DNA of 40,511 bases, taken from contig CACKJM010000012.1 of assembly GCA_902600475.1 (NCBI GenBank), positions 1 through 40,511 of the forward strand, given 5' to 3'. This DNA is from an uncultured Prochlorococcus sp. (GTDB taxonomy: Bacteria; Cyanobacteriota; Cyanobacteriia; PCC-6307; Cyanobiaceae). The notes under the pieces are model-generated. The model was not told the DNA's origin and did no database searches. It saw only the letters and a program-made list of their open reading frames with translations. The position numbers were made by a program, and so were the translations under genes. Positions within the stretch are counted from its first letter, which is position 1, and each line of letters starts with the position of its first letter. This document shows positions 7,741 to 17,386 of the stretch, piece after piece.

Positions 7741-9648
7741 ATGGGTAAGGTTGTAGGAATCGACTTAGGAACAACTAATAGTTGTGTCGCTGTAATGGAA
7801 GGTGGTAAACCCACTGTAATAGCAAATGCTGAAGGTTTCAGAACTACTCCATCAGTTGTTGCATATACAAAAAATCAAGATCAGCTCGTTGGACAAATTG
7901 CAAAAAGACAAGCTGTTATGAACCCTGAAAATACTTTTTATTCCGCAAAGCGTTTTGTGGGTAGAAGAGTTGATGAAGTAAATGAAGAATCTAAAGAAGT
8001 TAGTTATTCTGTTGAAAAATCTGGTTCTAGTGTTAAATTAAAGTGCCCTATTTTGGATAAGCAGTTTTCCCCAGAAGAGGTAAGTTCTCAAGTTTTAAGA
8101 AAGTTAGCAGATGATGCAGGTAAATATCTTGGTGAAAGAGTTACACAGGCTGTAATTACTGTTCCAGCTTATTTTAATGACTCTCAAAGACAGGCTACGA
8201 AAGACGCAGGAAAGATTGCAGGTCTAGAAGTTCTTAGAATTGTCAATGAGCCAACCGCTGCAGCTCTAGCATATGGTTTGGATAAAGAAAATGAAAAAAT
8301 ACTCGTATTTGATTTAGGGGGAGGAACATTTGATGTTTCAGTTATAGAAGCCGGTGATGGAGTAACTGAAGTTCTATCAACATCTGGAGATACACATTTA
8401 GGTGGTGATGATTTTGATAGATGTATCGTAGATCATTTAGCAAGTACTTTTAAATCAAATGAGGGGATAGACCTTAGACAAGATAAGCAGGCATTACAAC
8501 GACTTACTGAAGCAGCAGAAAAAGCAAAAATTGAACTTTCAAATGCTACTCAAAGTGAAATAAATTTGCCGTTTATCACAGCGACTCCTGAAGGTCCAAA
8601 ACATTTGGATTTGAACCTAACTAGAGCAAAATTTGAGGAATTAGCAGCCTCTTTAATCGATAGGTGCAAAACCCCAGTTGAGAGAGCTATAAGCGATGCA
8701 AAAATTTCTACTAGTGAAATTGATGAAGTTGTGATGGTCGGAGGTTCATCCAGAATCCCTGCAGTTTTAGATTTAGTAAAAAAAATAATAGGAAAGGAAC
8801 CAAATCAAACTGTTAATCCTGATGAAGTAGTTGCTGTTGGAGCAGCTATACAAGGAGGAGTTTTAGCTGGTGAGGTTAAAGACATATTATTGCTTGACGT
8901 TACTCCACTTTCTTTAGGTGTAGAAACTTTAGGAGGGGTTATGACAAAAATGATAAATAGAAATACTACAGTTCCTACGAAGAAATCTGAGACATATTCA
9001 ACAGCTGTAGACGGACAAACCAATGTAGAAATACATGTATTACAGGGTGAAAGAGAAATGGCATCTGATAACAAAAGTTTAGGAACTTTTAGATTAGATG
9101 GTATTCCTTCAGCACCAAGAGGTGTTCCTCAAATTGAAGTGACATTTGATATTGACGCAAACGGTATTCTTAGTGTTACAGCTAAAGACAAAGGAAGTGG
9201 TAAAGAGCAAAGTATTTCTATCACAGGTGCTTCTACTTTATCTGATAATGAGGTTGAAAAAATGGTTAAAGATGCTGAATCAAATGCATCAGCAGATAAA
9301 GAAAAAAGAGAAAAAATTGATTTAAAAAACCAAGCTGAAACACTTGTCTACCAGACAGAAAAGCAACTTGGTGAGTTAGGAGACAAAATTGATGCTGCAG
9401 CAAAGTCTAAAGTTGAAGAAAAAAGTAATGCTTTAAAAGAGGCAACTTCAAAAGAAGATTATGAATCAATGAAAAAACTTCTTGAAGAACTCCAGCAAGA
9501 ACTTTATGCAGTTGGTTCATCAGTTTATCAGCAACCAGGCAATCAGCCACCATCACCTGGCGCAGCAGGCGGCCCTGATCAGAGTGATTCAAATGAAAAA
9601 GGTGGAGACGATGTAATTGATGCTGACTTCACTGAAACAAAAGATTAG
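7741..9648 (+). CDS. dnaK: chaperone protein DnaK (Hsp70)
   Basis: ATP-driven Hsp70 chaperone. From ATG 7741 the protein begins [18 protein letters not shown], the standard Hsp70 start, and has 635 residues. An ATG at 7711 would add ten atypical residues. Further marks: [13 protein letters not shown] in the second phosphate loop, [10 protein letters not shown] near residue 330, the [14 protein letters not shown] linker and substrate-domain entry, a helical lid, and the acidic end DVIDADFTE typical of the DnaK2-like cyanobacterial paralogue. No dnaJ or grpE is adjacent. I saw no CIRCE repeat in the 117 bases upstream. Its TAG overlaps the stop of the convergent oxidoreductase. Confidence 0.97.
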   Translation: MGKVVGIDLGTTNSCVAVMEGGKPTVIANAEGFRTTPSVVAYTKNQDQLVGQIAKRQAVMNPENTFYSAKRFVGRRVDEVNEESKEVSYSVEKSGSSVKLKCPILDKQFSPEEVSSQVLRKLADDAGKYLGERVTQAVITVPAYFNDSQRQATKDAGKIAGLEVLRIVNEPTAAALAYGLDKENEKILVFDLGGGTFDVSVIEAGDGVTEVLSTSGDTHLGGDDFDRCIVDHLASTFKSNEGIDLRQDKQALQRLTEAAEKAKIELSNATQSEINLPFITATPEGPKHLDLNLTRAKFEELAASLIDRCKTPVERAISDAKISTSEIDEVVMVGGSSRIPAVLDLVKKIIGKEPNQTVNPDEVVAVGAAIQGGVLAGEVKDILLLDVTPLSLGVETLGGVMTKMINRNTTVPTKKSETYSTAVDGQTNVEIHVLQGEREMASDNKSLGTFRLDGIPSAPRGVPQIEVTFDIDANGILSVTAKDKGSGKEQSISITGASTLSDNEVEKMVKDAESNASADKEKREKIDLKNQAETLVYQTEKQLGELGDKIDAAAKSKVEEKSNALKEATSKEDYESMKKLLEELQQELYAVGSSVYQQPGNQPPSPGAAGGPDQSDSNEKGGDDVIDADFTETKD

Positions 9649-10727
9649 TAAAGGTAACTTTTAATTTCATTAGCAACCCATTTAGAACAAGCAGGAGCCA
9701 GTAAAATCCCATTTTTATAAAAACCTGTACATATAATTAGTCCATCTTCAAGATTTTTCATTATTGGTGAAGGATCACCATCTGGTCTTGATCTAATTCC
9801 GTACCACTTTTTAGAAATTTTTCCTTTCTCCAGCCAATTTGGTTTTTTATCGAGAAAATTTGTGAGTTTTTCGAATGTATTTTTTTCTGGTTTAGTACTA
9901 TATTCGTCAGTTGATCCAATAATTAGCTTATTTTTTGATTTTGGAATTATATTTTTACCATTTATATTGAATTGTTTTGGCAGCGATAACAAATCAACTT
10001 CTTTATCATTAATCTCAATTTCCATAGCTTGACCTAAAACAGGCTTTAATTTGATGTTGTGAGATAGGCTATCTATTAAATCAATCGCTTTTAGTGAATT
10101 ACACAAAATAACCATATCAGATTTGATATTTTCATTATTCCTTGTTGTAGAAATCCATTGATTGTTTGATTTTCTCATTTTTATTATTTCTCCTTTTAAA
10201 TAATTTACTTTTTTATGTTTTAGATATTTATCTAATGTTTGAAGTAACGATAAAGCATTTATTCTTCCATCTTTGAAGGAGATCATTCCTTTTATATTTT
10301 TTGTTTGGAAGGCTTTATTTATATTCTTAATTAATATTGAGTCTCTTTCTAAAATTAGTAACGTTGGATCATTATTTTCATAAACAAATTTCTCTAATTT
10401 TTTAAACTTTTCTTCATTAGTAGTTAGTTGTATTAATGGTTTTTCGATATTTAATTCATAATTAAATTTTTGTAGTAACGTAATCCATTGTGGCCATAAT
10501 TCAATGCTTTGTTTCCTGAGATCCCAGCTTCTACCCCTTCTTTTCTGATACATATTACCCATTAGCAAGCCTAAAGCTGCATTGCTACTATTTTGAAGTT
10601 GAGTTGGATCTATTATCGTTACCTGGAAACCTAATTCTGATAATTCTAAGGCGTTAAATTTTCCAATAATCCCTGATCCAATAATAACTATGTTTGCTTT
10701 TTGAAAATTTTCTTTTAAGCTTTTCAT
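9645..10727 (-). CDS. FAD-dependent oxidoreductase, glycine/D-amino-acid oxidase (ThiO-like) family
   Basis: 360 residues of the DAO fold. An N-terminal FAD-binding Rossmann motif ([17 protein letters not shown], about 12-28) is followed by an acidic strand end VTIIDP. Near the C-terminus [16 protein letters not shown] and [12 protein letters not shown] resemble the flavin and substrate loops of glycine oxidases such as ThiO, which makes iminoglycine for the thiazole ring of thiamine. No thiamine gene is nearby, so substrate assignment rests on family resemblance only. It starts at ATG 10727, 48 bases from the divergent purU, and ends inside the dnaK stop. Confidence 0.8.
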   Translation of the reverse strand: MKSLKENFQKANIVIIGSGIIGKFNALELSELGFQVTIIDPTQLQNSSNAALGLLMGNMYQKRRGRSWDLRKQSIELWPQWITLLQKFNYELNIEKPLIQLTTNEEKFKKLEKFVYENNDPTLLILERDSILIKNINKAFQTKNIKGMISFKDGRINALSLLQTLDKYLKHKKVNYLKGEIIKMRKSNNQWISTTRNNENIKSDMVILCNSLKAIDLIDSLSHNIKLKPVLGQAMEIEINDKEVDLLSLPKQFNINGKNIIPKSKNKLIIGSTDEYSTKPEKNTFEKLTNFLDKKPNWLEKGKISKKWYGIRSRPDGDPSPIMKNLEDGLIICTGFYKNGILLAPACSKWVANEIKSYLY

Positions 10728-10775
10728 TGATATATTAGATATACTTGTTTATTTGACTAAATAGTTAAAGATTTT

Positions 10776-11630
10776 TTGGAACATCCTTCAATTATATTCA
10801 AAATTGTTTGTCCTGATCGTCCTGGCCTTGTAAGTTTACTTACAAGTTGGATTTCAAATTACGGTGGGAACATAAAACATTCTGATCATCATACAGATCA
10901 AGATGCAGGTTTGTTTCTTAGTCGAATTGAATGGAATAGTTATAATGAATCTTTTAATAGGGATGAAATTTATAAAGAATTTGAAAAAATTGCAGATGAA
11001 GTAAATGGACAATTTAATATAAATTATTCTGATGAAATCCCAAATGTTGCTATTTTCGTAAGTAAACAAAATCATTGTTTGATTGATTTACTTTGGCGAG
11101 TAAGAAATGGAGAACTGAAAATGAAAGTTCCTTTAATAATTTCAAATCATTCTCATCTTGAAAATATTGCAAATGACTTTAATGCAAAATTTGTCCATGT
11201 TGATACCTTTAAAACTGATAAAACTATTGTTGAAGATCAATTTTTAAATTTACTAAAAGAATATGACATTGATCTTGTTGTATTAGCCAAATATATGCAA
11301 ATTTTGAGTGACTCTTTTCTAAAAAAGTTTTCTTCTATAATAAACATTCATCATTCTTTCTTACCTGCATTTAAGGGCGGGCAACCATACCATAGAGCAT
11401 GGAAGAGAGGTGTTAAATTAATCGGTGCTACTGCTCACTATGTTACTGAAGATCTTGATGAAGGGCCGATAATAGAGCAATGTACAGTTAATGTAAGTCA
11501 TAGGGATGAAGTTGATGATTTGATTAGAAAAGGAAGAGATATTGAAAGGATAGCTTTAGCAAGGGCAGTTAGATTACATCTAAATCATCAAGTTTTTGTC
11601 TATAACAGTAAAACTGCTGTTTTTGATTGA
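10776..11630 (+). CDS. purU: formyltetrahydrofolate deformylase
   Basis: Hydrolyses 10-formyl-THF to formate and THF, balancing one-carbon pools. It has an N-terminal ACT domain (VCPDRPGLVSLLTSWI and NIKHSDHHTD) and a C-terminal formyltransferase fold with the catalytic NIHHSFLPAFKGGQPYHRAW and GATAHYVTEDLDEGPIIEQ. 284 residues, normal size. The start is TTG 10776: the only upstream in-frame codons back to the TAA at 10758 contain no ATG, GTG or other TTG, and homology starts within the first ten residues. It is convergent with the ClC channel, with ten bases between them. Confidence 0.94.
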   Translation: MEHPSIIFKIVCPDRPGLVSLLTSWISNYGGNIKHSDHHTDQDAGLFLSRIEWNSYNESFNRDEIYKEFEKIADEVNGQFNINYSDEIPNVAIFVSKQNHCLIDLLWRVRNGELKMKVPLIISNHSHLENIANDFNAKFVHVDTFKTDKTIVEDQFLNLLKEYDIDLVVLAKYMQILSDSFLKKFSSIINIHHSFLPAFKGGQPYHRAWKRGVKLIGATAHYVTEDLDEGPIIEQCTVNVSHRDEVDDLIRKGRDIERIALARAVRLHLNHQVFVYNSKTAVFD

Positions 11631-11640
11631 ATATAGTTTC

Positions 11641-12999
11641 TTAGTCTTCTAATTCTATTTGTATTTGTCTTTCATAAATTGATTCTTCATTAAAAGCTCT
11701 TGCCACCAAGAAACTGGCAATGCAGCTGATTAACACAGGTTTCATTATTAATAAATTTTTTGTTAAAGCAAAAGCTAAAAACATTGCTGTTATTGGCGTT
11801 CGCGAACATCCTGCTACGAAAGCTCCCATTCCAGCAAAAATGTATGTACTTGGTGCATGTCCTGTAGCAATTTCCACCCAGCTCCCCATTATTAGTCCGA
11901 TTGACCCTCCTAAAGTAAGCATTGGATAGAATAATCCACCAGGAGCTCCGGATGCTGCAGCTAAACCTGTCGTGATAAATAGTACTAAAACTGCTAATAA
12001 AGCAATTCCAATACTTGTATTTTGTTCAGCTATTATTTTTTGTAATTCATCTAAATTATGAAATGTACTCGGTAAACAGGAGTAGATACTTCCTAAAATA
12101 AGTCCGCAGATACTCATTTTTAAAACAAATTTATTCTCATACCACTTTTTCCCAAGATTTTGCATTAATAAAACATATTTGCTGTATAATTCTGCAAATA
12201 TCCCAATAATTATTCCTAGTAAAACCAAGTAAATAAAATCTACAGGTAAGAAAAAAACTGATGGGTCATATTCTTTTTGAATCAAAAATCCGAGGTTAAA
12301 ATCAAATCCTCCTGCTTTAGGGTCTAAACCCAAGGCTTGAATAATATCAGCAGATGAATCTGCAATAAAAGTTGTAATTACTACTAGTAGTAAAATTACT
12401 GGTCTAGCAGAGTTTAATAACTCTTCTATTGCATAAACAAATCCTCCTAATGGAGCGCTAAATACTGCAGCTATTCCAGCACCACCTCCTGCCGCTACTA
12501 TTACTCGTCTGAAAGCTGTAGGAGCTTTGAGCCACTTGGCCATTTGCCAAGCTACTGATCCTCCCATTTGAACTGATGGACCCTCTGGACCCAAAGGGAA
12601 TCCACTACCAATCGCAATAATTCCTGATATGAGCTTTACTAATCCTACTTTTAAATTCATTGGAACTTTTTTATGTCTAAGGAAACCCATGATTTGACTC
12701 ACACCAGAACCTTTTGCAGCAGGTGCTAAATTCTTGATCAGATATCCAGCAATAGCTCCTCCTAGAGCTCCAAAAATAGGTAAGACCGCGATAGATGGGA
12801 ATTGGTCTAATAATGCTAATCTCCAATTATTAATAAAATAGATTCCAGTTTTAAAAGATATGCTTGTAATTGACGCTCCTAAACCTGTTAATAAGAGCGA
12901 AAATGCAACAACTAGAGATCTTTGTTTTAATAGTTTTTTGATGCTACGAGAAGAATTATTACTTGTTTTTTGAATATTATCTTTTAAAAAGTTTGGCAT
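11641..12999 (-). CDS. ClC-family chloride channel or Cl-/H+ antiporter
   Basis: 452 residues, polytopic membrane protein. The three anion-selectivity segments are present: GSGVSQI (helix D, normally GSGIP), PLGPEGPSVQMGG (helix F, with the gating and proton-path Glu kept in GxEGP) and GAPGGLFYPML (helix N, GxFxP). GGGAGIAAVFSAPLGG is also typical. There is no C-terminal CBS pair, so it is the short bacterial form. Chloride versus other halide or fluoride transport cannot be told. It begins ten bases beyond acnB's stop on the same strand, with no visible functional link. Confidence 0.92.
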   Translation of the reverse strand: MPNFLKDNIQKTSNNSSRSIKKLLKQRSLVVAFSLLLTGLGASITSISFKTGIYFINNWRLALLDQFPSIAVLPIFGALGGAIAGYLIKNLAPAAKGSGVSQIMGFLRHKKVPMNLKVGLVKLISGIIAIGSGFPLGPEGPSVQMGGSVAWQMAKWLKAPTAFRRVIVAAGGGAGIAAVFSAPLGGFVYAIEELLNSARPVILLLVVITTFIADSSADIIQALGLDPKAGGFDFNLGFLIQKEYDPSVFFLPVDFIYLVLLGIIIGIFAELYSKYVLLMQNLGKKWYENKFVLKMSICGLILGSIYSCLPSTFHNLDELQKIIAEQNTSIGIALLAVLVLFITTGLAAASGAPGGLFYPMLTLGGSIGLIMGSWVEIATGHAPSTYIFAGMGAFVAGCSRTPITAMFLAFALTKNLLIMKPVLISCIASFLVARAFNEESIYERQIQIELED

Positions 13000-13008
13000 A
13001 GTCCATGA

Positions 13009-15582
13009 TTACTTTGACAAGCTGAAATCGTGTATTTCATCAAATTGAAGATAGCGATAAAGCTCATCTGAATATGGATTAATTTTATTTTTAGTAATAT
13101 CCTGATATTCTTCAACTTCAGGTATTTTGCCAAGCAGTGCGCAAACTGCTGCTAATTCAGCGCTGCCTAAAAAGACTTGTGCATTCTTGCCAAGTCTATT
13201 GTCAAAATTTCTTGTACTAGTAGAAAATACTACAGAACCTTCATCTACTCTGGCTTGATTTCCCATACATAAAGAACAGCCTGGTAACTCTAACCTTGCA
13301 CCACAATTTTCAAAAATTTTATAGTAACCTTCAGCTTTTAGAGTTTCTTCATCCATTTTTGTCGGTGGACAAATCCATAATTTAGCTTTTAAATTTTGTA
13401 CACCTTCAAGAACTTTCGCAGCTGCCCTGTAATGGCCAATATTCGTCATGCAAGAACCTATAAACACCTCGTCAATATTTGTATTTGCAACATCAGTGAT
13501 TTCCTTTACATTATCTGGATCGTTTGGGCAAGCAACTATAGGTTGTGTTACTTTTGCTAAATCAATTTCAATGATTTCTTCATACTGAGCGTTTGAATCT
13601 GGTTGAATTAATGATGGTTTTTTTAACCAATTTTTCATATCATTTATTCTTCTTGAAATTGATTTTGAATCTTCATAATTGCTCTCAATCATTTTTTCTA
13701 GCAGGCAAATATTGCTTCTTAAGTATTCTTGTACAGTTTCTTGGGATAAAAGTATGGTACTGCCAGCGCATGAGCGTTCTGCAGTAGCATCAGTAAGTTC
13801 AAAAGCTTGTTCAAGTTTTAGGTTTGGTAATCCTTCAATTTCCATAATTTTTCCGTTGAATATATTTTTCTTATTTGCTTTCTCAACAGTTAAGAGTCCT
13901 TTTTTAATTGCGAAGAGAGGGATTGCATTTACTAAATCTCTAAGAGTGATTCCTGGTAATAATTCCCCCTTAAATTTAACCAGCACAGATTCTGGCATAT
14001 TTAATGGCATTGATCCTATTGCAGCGGCAAAGGCAACAATGCCCGATCCTCCAGGAAATGAAATGCCAAGAGGAAATCTAGTATGACTATCTCCGCCTGT
14101 GCCAACAGTATCTGGGAGAAGCATTCTATTAAGCCAGCTATGAATTATGCCGTCTCCAGGCTTAAGAGCTACTCCACCTCTTTGAGATATAAAATCAGGT
14201 AATTCTTTATGAGTAACTAGATCTACTGGTTTAGGATACGCAGCTGTATGACAAAAACTTTGCATCACTAAATCTGCAGTAAATCCTAAACAAGCTAGTT
14301 CTTTTAGTTCATCTCTAGTCATTGGCCCAGTAGTATCTTGACTACCAACTGTGGTCATAATTGGCTCACAGGTCATTCCTGGTCTGACTCCATCTAAACC
14401 GCATGCTTTGCCTACTATTTTTTGAGCTTGAGTAAAGCCGGCATTACTTTCGGTTGGATTTTGTGGTCTGGTAAATATTTCACTAGGTTGATAATCTAAT
14501 TTATTTCTAATTTTGTCTGTAAGAGATCTTCCAATCATAAGATTAATTCTTCCGCCAGCTTGAATCTCATCAGTAAGAGTTGATGGATACAAGTGGAATT
14601 TGCTTATTAATTCTTCAGTATTTGAATCTTTTTCAATTTTTTTAATAATGCCTGTACAAGGATATATTTTAATAACATCTCCCGTTTTCATTTGAGATAC
14701 GTCAGCTTCTATTGGTAAAGCTCCTGAATCTTGTGCAGTATTAAAGAAAATTGGGGCTATTTTGCTACCAATTATTATCCCACCTGTTTTTTTGTTTGGA
14801 ACAAAAGGAATATCTTCTCCTATATGCCAAATGAGTGAATTAATAGCAGATTTTCTAGAACTCCCTGTTCCAACAACATCTCCAACATAGGCTATGGGTA
14901 AATTTTGTTTTTTTAAATTTTCAAGAATCTTTAGTCCATCAGGTTTTTTGAATTCCAACATTGCTAATGCGTGCATTGGAATATCCGGGCGTGTTGTTGC
15001 ATGTACAGCTGGAGATAAATCGTCTGTATTTGTTTCACCGTCAACTTTAAACACCAAACAAGTAATCTCTTTCTCCAGAACTTTTTTATTTTTGAACCAT
15101 TCTGCATTTGCCCAACTATTTACAACCTCTTTTGCATAAAAATTATTTTGAGATAATTCATATATTTCATTAGCTGAGTCATAAACAAGAATAATATTTT
15201 TTAAAACTTCTGCCGCTTTTTTAGCAAGTAAACTATTTTTTCCTTTTAGTATTTCAACAAGAGAATTCACATTATATCCGCCTATCATTGTTCCTAATAT
15301 TTCAATTGCTTTTTCGGGATTAATTGATTTGCAATATTTTTCGGAATTAACAATAGCTGTAAGCCAGCTTGCTTTTACATAAGCAGCTTCATCAACTCCT
15401 GGTGGCACTCTATTTATTAGTAAATCAAGTAAATAAGAAGAATCGTAAGAACTATCTTGTTCCAATAATTTTGTAATACAATTTGTTTGCTCAGCATTTA
15501 GAGGTAAAGGAGGTATACCTTTGGCTGCTCTTTCAGCTACGTGATCTGAGTAATCTTTTAGCAATGTGTCCAAATTCTTCAT
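13009..15582 (-). CDS. acnB: bifunctional aconitate hydratase 2 / 2-methylisocitrate dehydratase
   Basis: AcnB-type aconitase interconverting citrate and isocitrate. 857 residues, close to the E. coli enzyme. Domains follow the AcnB order: an N-terminal HEAT-like helical region with AERAAKGIPPLPL, then the swivel domain (DGETNTDDLSPA, GDVVGTGSSRKSA), then the iron-sulfur domains. The three [4Fe-4S] cysteines are Cys711 (GSCMTNIGHYR) and Cys769 and Cys772 (PGCSLCMGNQARV). It feeds 2-oxoglutarate synthesis for nitrogen assimilation in picocyanobacteria with an incomplete classical TCA cycle (family knowledge). It is divergent from DAHP synthase across 97 bases. Confidence 0.97.
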   Translation of the reverse strand: MKNLDTLLKDYSDHVAERAAKGIPPLPLNAEQTNCITKLLEQDSSYDSSYLLDLLINRVPPGVDEAAYVKASWLTAIVNSEKYCKSINPEKAIEILGTMIGGYNVNSLVEILKGKNSLLAKKAAEVLKNIILVYDSANEIYELSQNNFYAKEVVNSWANAEWFKNKKVLEKEITCLVFKVDGETNTDDLSPAVHATTRPDIPMHALAMLEFKKPDGLKILENLKKQNLPIAYVGDVVGTGSSRKSAINSLIWHIGEDIPFVPNKKTGGIIIGSKIAPIFFNTAQDSGALPIEADVSQMKTGDVIKIYPCTGIIKKIEKDSNTEELISKFHLYPSTLTDEIQAGGRINLMIGRSLTDKIRNKLDYQPSEIFTRPQNPTESNAGFTQAQKIVGKACGLDGVRPGMTCEPIMTTVGSQDTTGPMTRDELKELACLGFTADLVMQSFCHTAAYPKPVDLVTHKELPDFISQRGGVALKPGDGIIHSWLNRMLLPDTVGTGGDSHTRFPLGISFPGGSGIVAFAAAIGSMPLNMPESVLVKFKGELLPGITLRDLVNAIPLFAIKKGLLTVEKANKKNIFNGKIMEIEGLPNLKLEQAFELTDATAERSCAGSTILLSQETVQEYLRSNICLLEKMIESNYEDSKSISRRINDMKNWLKKPSLIQPDSNAQYEEIIEIDLAKVTQPIVACPNDPDNVKEITDVANTNIDEVFIGSCMTNIGHYRAAAKVLEGVQNLKAKLWICPPTKMDEETLKAEGYYKIFENCGARLELPGCSLCMGNQARVDEGSVVFSTSTRNFDNRLGKNAQVFLGSAELAAVCALLGKIPEVEEYQDITKNKINPYSDELYRYLQFDEIHDFSLSK

Positions 15583-15679
15583 TAGTAAGGTTTAATGCCT
15601 AATCTATTGTTATTTTTAATATTGAAAAGGAGAGTATTCATAAATGCTTTTTTAAATATTCAAACTTCTTAATTAATCA

Positions 15680-16747
15680 ATGACGACATCATCAAATAAT
15701 TCAGCTTTAGAAAAGACATCAGATTTACATGTTGTTGAAACACGTCCATTAATACCTCCAAGCAGATTACACAATGATATACCTTTAGATCACACCTCTG
15801 CCAATACAGTATCTAAAACAAGAAGATCGATACAAAATATCTTGCATCATAATGATCAGAAGCTTCTAGTAATCGTGGGTCCATGTTCAATTCATGATCT
15901 AGAGGCGGCGAAGGAATATTCAAAATATATTCAAAACTTCCGAGAAATTTATAAAGATAAATTAGAAATAATAATGAGAGTATATTTTGAGAAGCCAAGA
16001 ACAACTATTGGCTGGAAGGGATTAATAAACGATCCTCATCTAGATAATTCTTATGATATTAATACTGGTTTAAGAAGGGCAAGAAGTTTGCTTTCATATC
16101 TAGCAACTCGTGGCATACCCTCTGCTACAGAATTACTAGATCCAATTGTTCCTCAATACATTGCTGATTTAATAAGTTGGACAGCTATAGGTGCGCGGAC
16201 TACTGAAAGTCAAACTCATAGGGAAATGGCATCAGGATTATCAATGCCTATAGGTTTTAAAAATGGGACTGATGGTTCTTTTACTACTGCAATCAATGCA
16301 ATGCAGTCAGCTTCAAAATCTCATCATTTCTTAGGTGTAAATGAAAATGGAATGGCTTCTATTGTAAACACAACAGGAAATCCAGATGGACATATAGTTT
16401 TAAGGGGTGGTTCAAAAGGTCCAAATTTTGAGAGTGATCATGTTAAAAGAATTTCAGCTGAATTGAGGCAATGTAATCTTCCACATAAAGTGATGATTGA
16501 TTGTAGTCATGGAAATTCCAATAAAGACTTCCGAAAACAGTCGGAAGTGCTAAAAAACATAGCTTCTCAGATAAGTAATGGTGAAAAAAATATTTTAGGA
16601 GTTATGTTAGAAAGTCATTTGAAGGAAGGGAATCAAAAACTTTTAAAAAAAGAAGATCTCCAGTTTGGTAGAAGTATTACAGATGCATGCATAGATATTG
16701 AAACTACAAAAAAATTACTAGCTATTTTATACGATTCACTTAGTTAG
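15680..16747 (+). CDS. 3-deoxy-7-phosphoheptulonate synthase, class I
   Basis: Condenses PEP and erythrose 4-phosphate, the entry to aromatic amino acids. 355 residues with the type Ialpha hallmarks VGPCSIHD, EKPRTTIGWKGLINDP, GARTTESQTHREMASGLSMP, GFKNGTDG and DCSHGNSNKDF. The first 40 residues are the extension that carries feedback sensitivity in E. coli AroF/G/H; which amino acid acts here cannot be read off. ATG 15680 is the first start. Its last eight bases overlap the tail of the convergent kinase gene. Confidence 0.95.
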   Translation: MTTSSNNSALEKTSDLHVVETRPLIPPSRLHNDIPLDHTSANTVSKTRRSIQNILHHNDQKLLVIVGPCSIHDLEAAKEYSKYIQNFREIYKDKLEIIMRVYFEKPRTTIGWKGLINDPHLDNSYDINTGLRRARSLLSYLATRGIPSATELLDPIVPQYIADLISWTAIGARTTESQTHREMASGLSMPIGFKNGTDGSFTTAINAMQSASKSHHFLGVNENGMASIVNTTGNPDGHIVLRGGSKGPNFESDHVKRISAELRQCNLPHKVMIDCSHGNSNKDFRKQSEVLKNIASQISNGEKNILGVMLESHLKEGNQKLLKKEDLQFGRSITDACIDIETTKKLLAILYDSLS

Positions 16748-17381
16748 TTATAAAAAAATTAAAACATAATGCTGATGAGATTGGAACAATGAAATTATCT
16801 ATTCCTAAAACACTGAATTGTTCGAGTAAAGTCGCAAAAAAAGCTATTGTAAAATAATTTAAATTTAAACCACTTTGTTGGGTGTATCCTATTGAGCAAA
16901 CTACTATTAAGCTCGTTAAAAGCATTGTCATAGTGCCAAATAAAGATTTTTTTTGGTTAAACAAAATCCAACTCTTTGAGTTAATGCTTTTTCCTATTAA
17001 CCCAGCTAATCCATCACCAAAAGTCATTATAAAAAATCCAGTAATTAATGCATATGGATCTTTATCCCAGAAAAGATAAATCAAAATAAATAAACTTAGA
17101 CAATAAAATAATGTTCCATAGCTCTTTCTCTCAATATCTTCAATTGTTGGCAATAATTTATACTTGTAATTGATGAAAACCATTAATGAAACAATTCCTG
17201 TAAAAATAAGAGCAGAATTTTGATCAATTTTTAGAAATTGTGCAATTGGTATTAAAGGTCCTATTCCAATATGTATTATTTTTCTAACAATTTCTCTACT
17301 ATTTTCATTAAATTTTTTAAAAACGATTGAGATTAAAAATATTGAAAATAAATATAGTAAAATTATTATAAATTTTATCAA
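16740..17381 (-). CDS. phytol/dolichol kinase-family membrane protein, TTG start
   Basis: 213 residues, about six to seven hydrophobic segments. The signature is FGDGLAGLIGKSINSKSW followed by NQKKSLFGTMTM, the GDG/A...KS..G pattern of the dolichol kinase/phytol kinase (VTE5/VTE6) and CTP-dependent polyprenol kinase group. A role in salvaging phytol from chlorophyll breakdown to phytyl phosphate for tocopherol or chlorophyll is plausible but inferred. The start is TTG 17381, five bases after the sigma factor stop: the frame back to an in-frame TGA at 17400-17402 has no ATG or GTG. It is probably cotranscribed with the sigma gene. Confidence 0.82.
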   Translation of the reverse strand: MIKFIIILLYLFSIFLISIVFKKFNENSREIVRKIIHIGIGPLIPIAQFLKIDQNSALIFTGIVSLMVFINYKYKLLPTIEDIERKSYGTLFYCLSLFILIYLFWDKDPYALITGFFIMTFGDGLAGLIGKSINSKSWILFNQKKSLFGTMTMLLTSLIVVCSIGYTQQSGLNLNYFTIAFFATLLEQFSVLGIDNFIVPISSALCFNFFITN

Positions 17382-17386
17382 TTTAA

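Noticed and set aside
13679..14086. 135-codon open frame antisense to acnB
   Set aside because: It lies wholly inside the secure acnB frame, mirrors its codons and has no recognisable motif; such shadows are common in AT-rich coding DNA.
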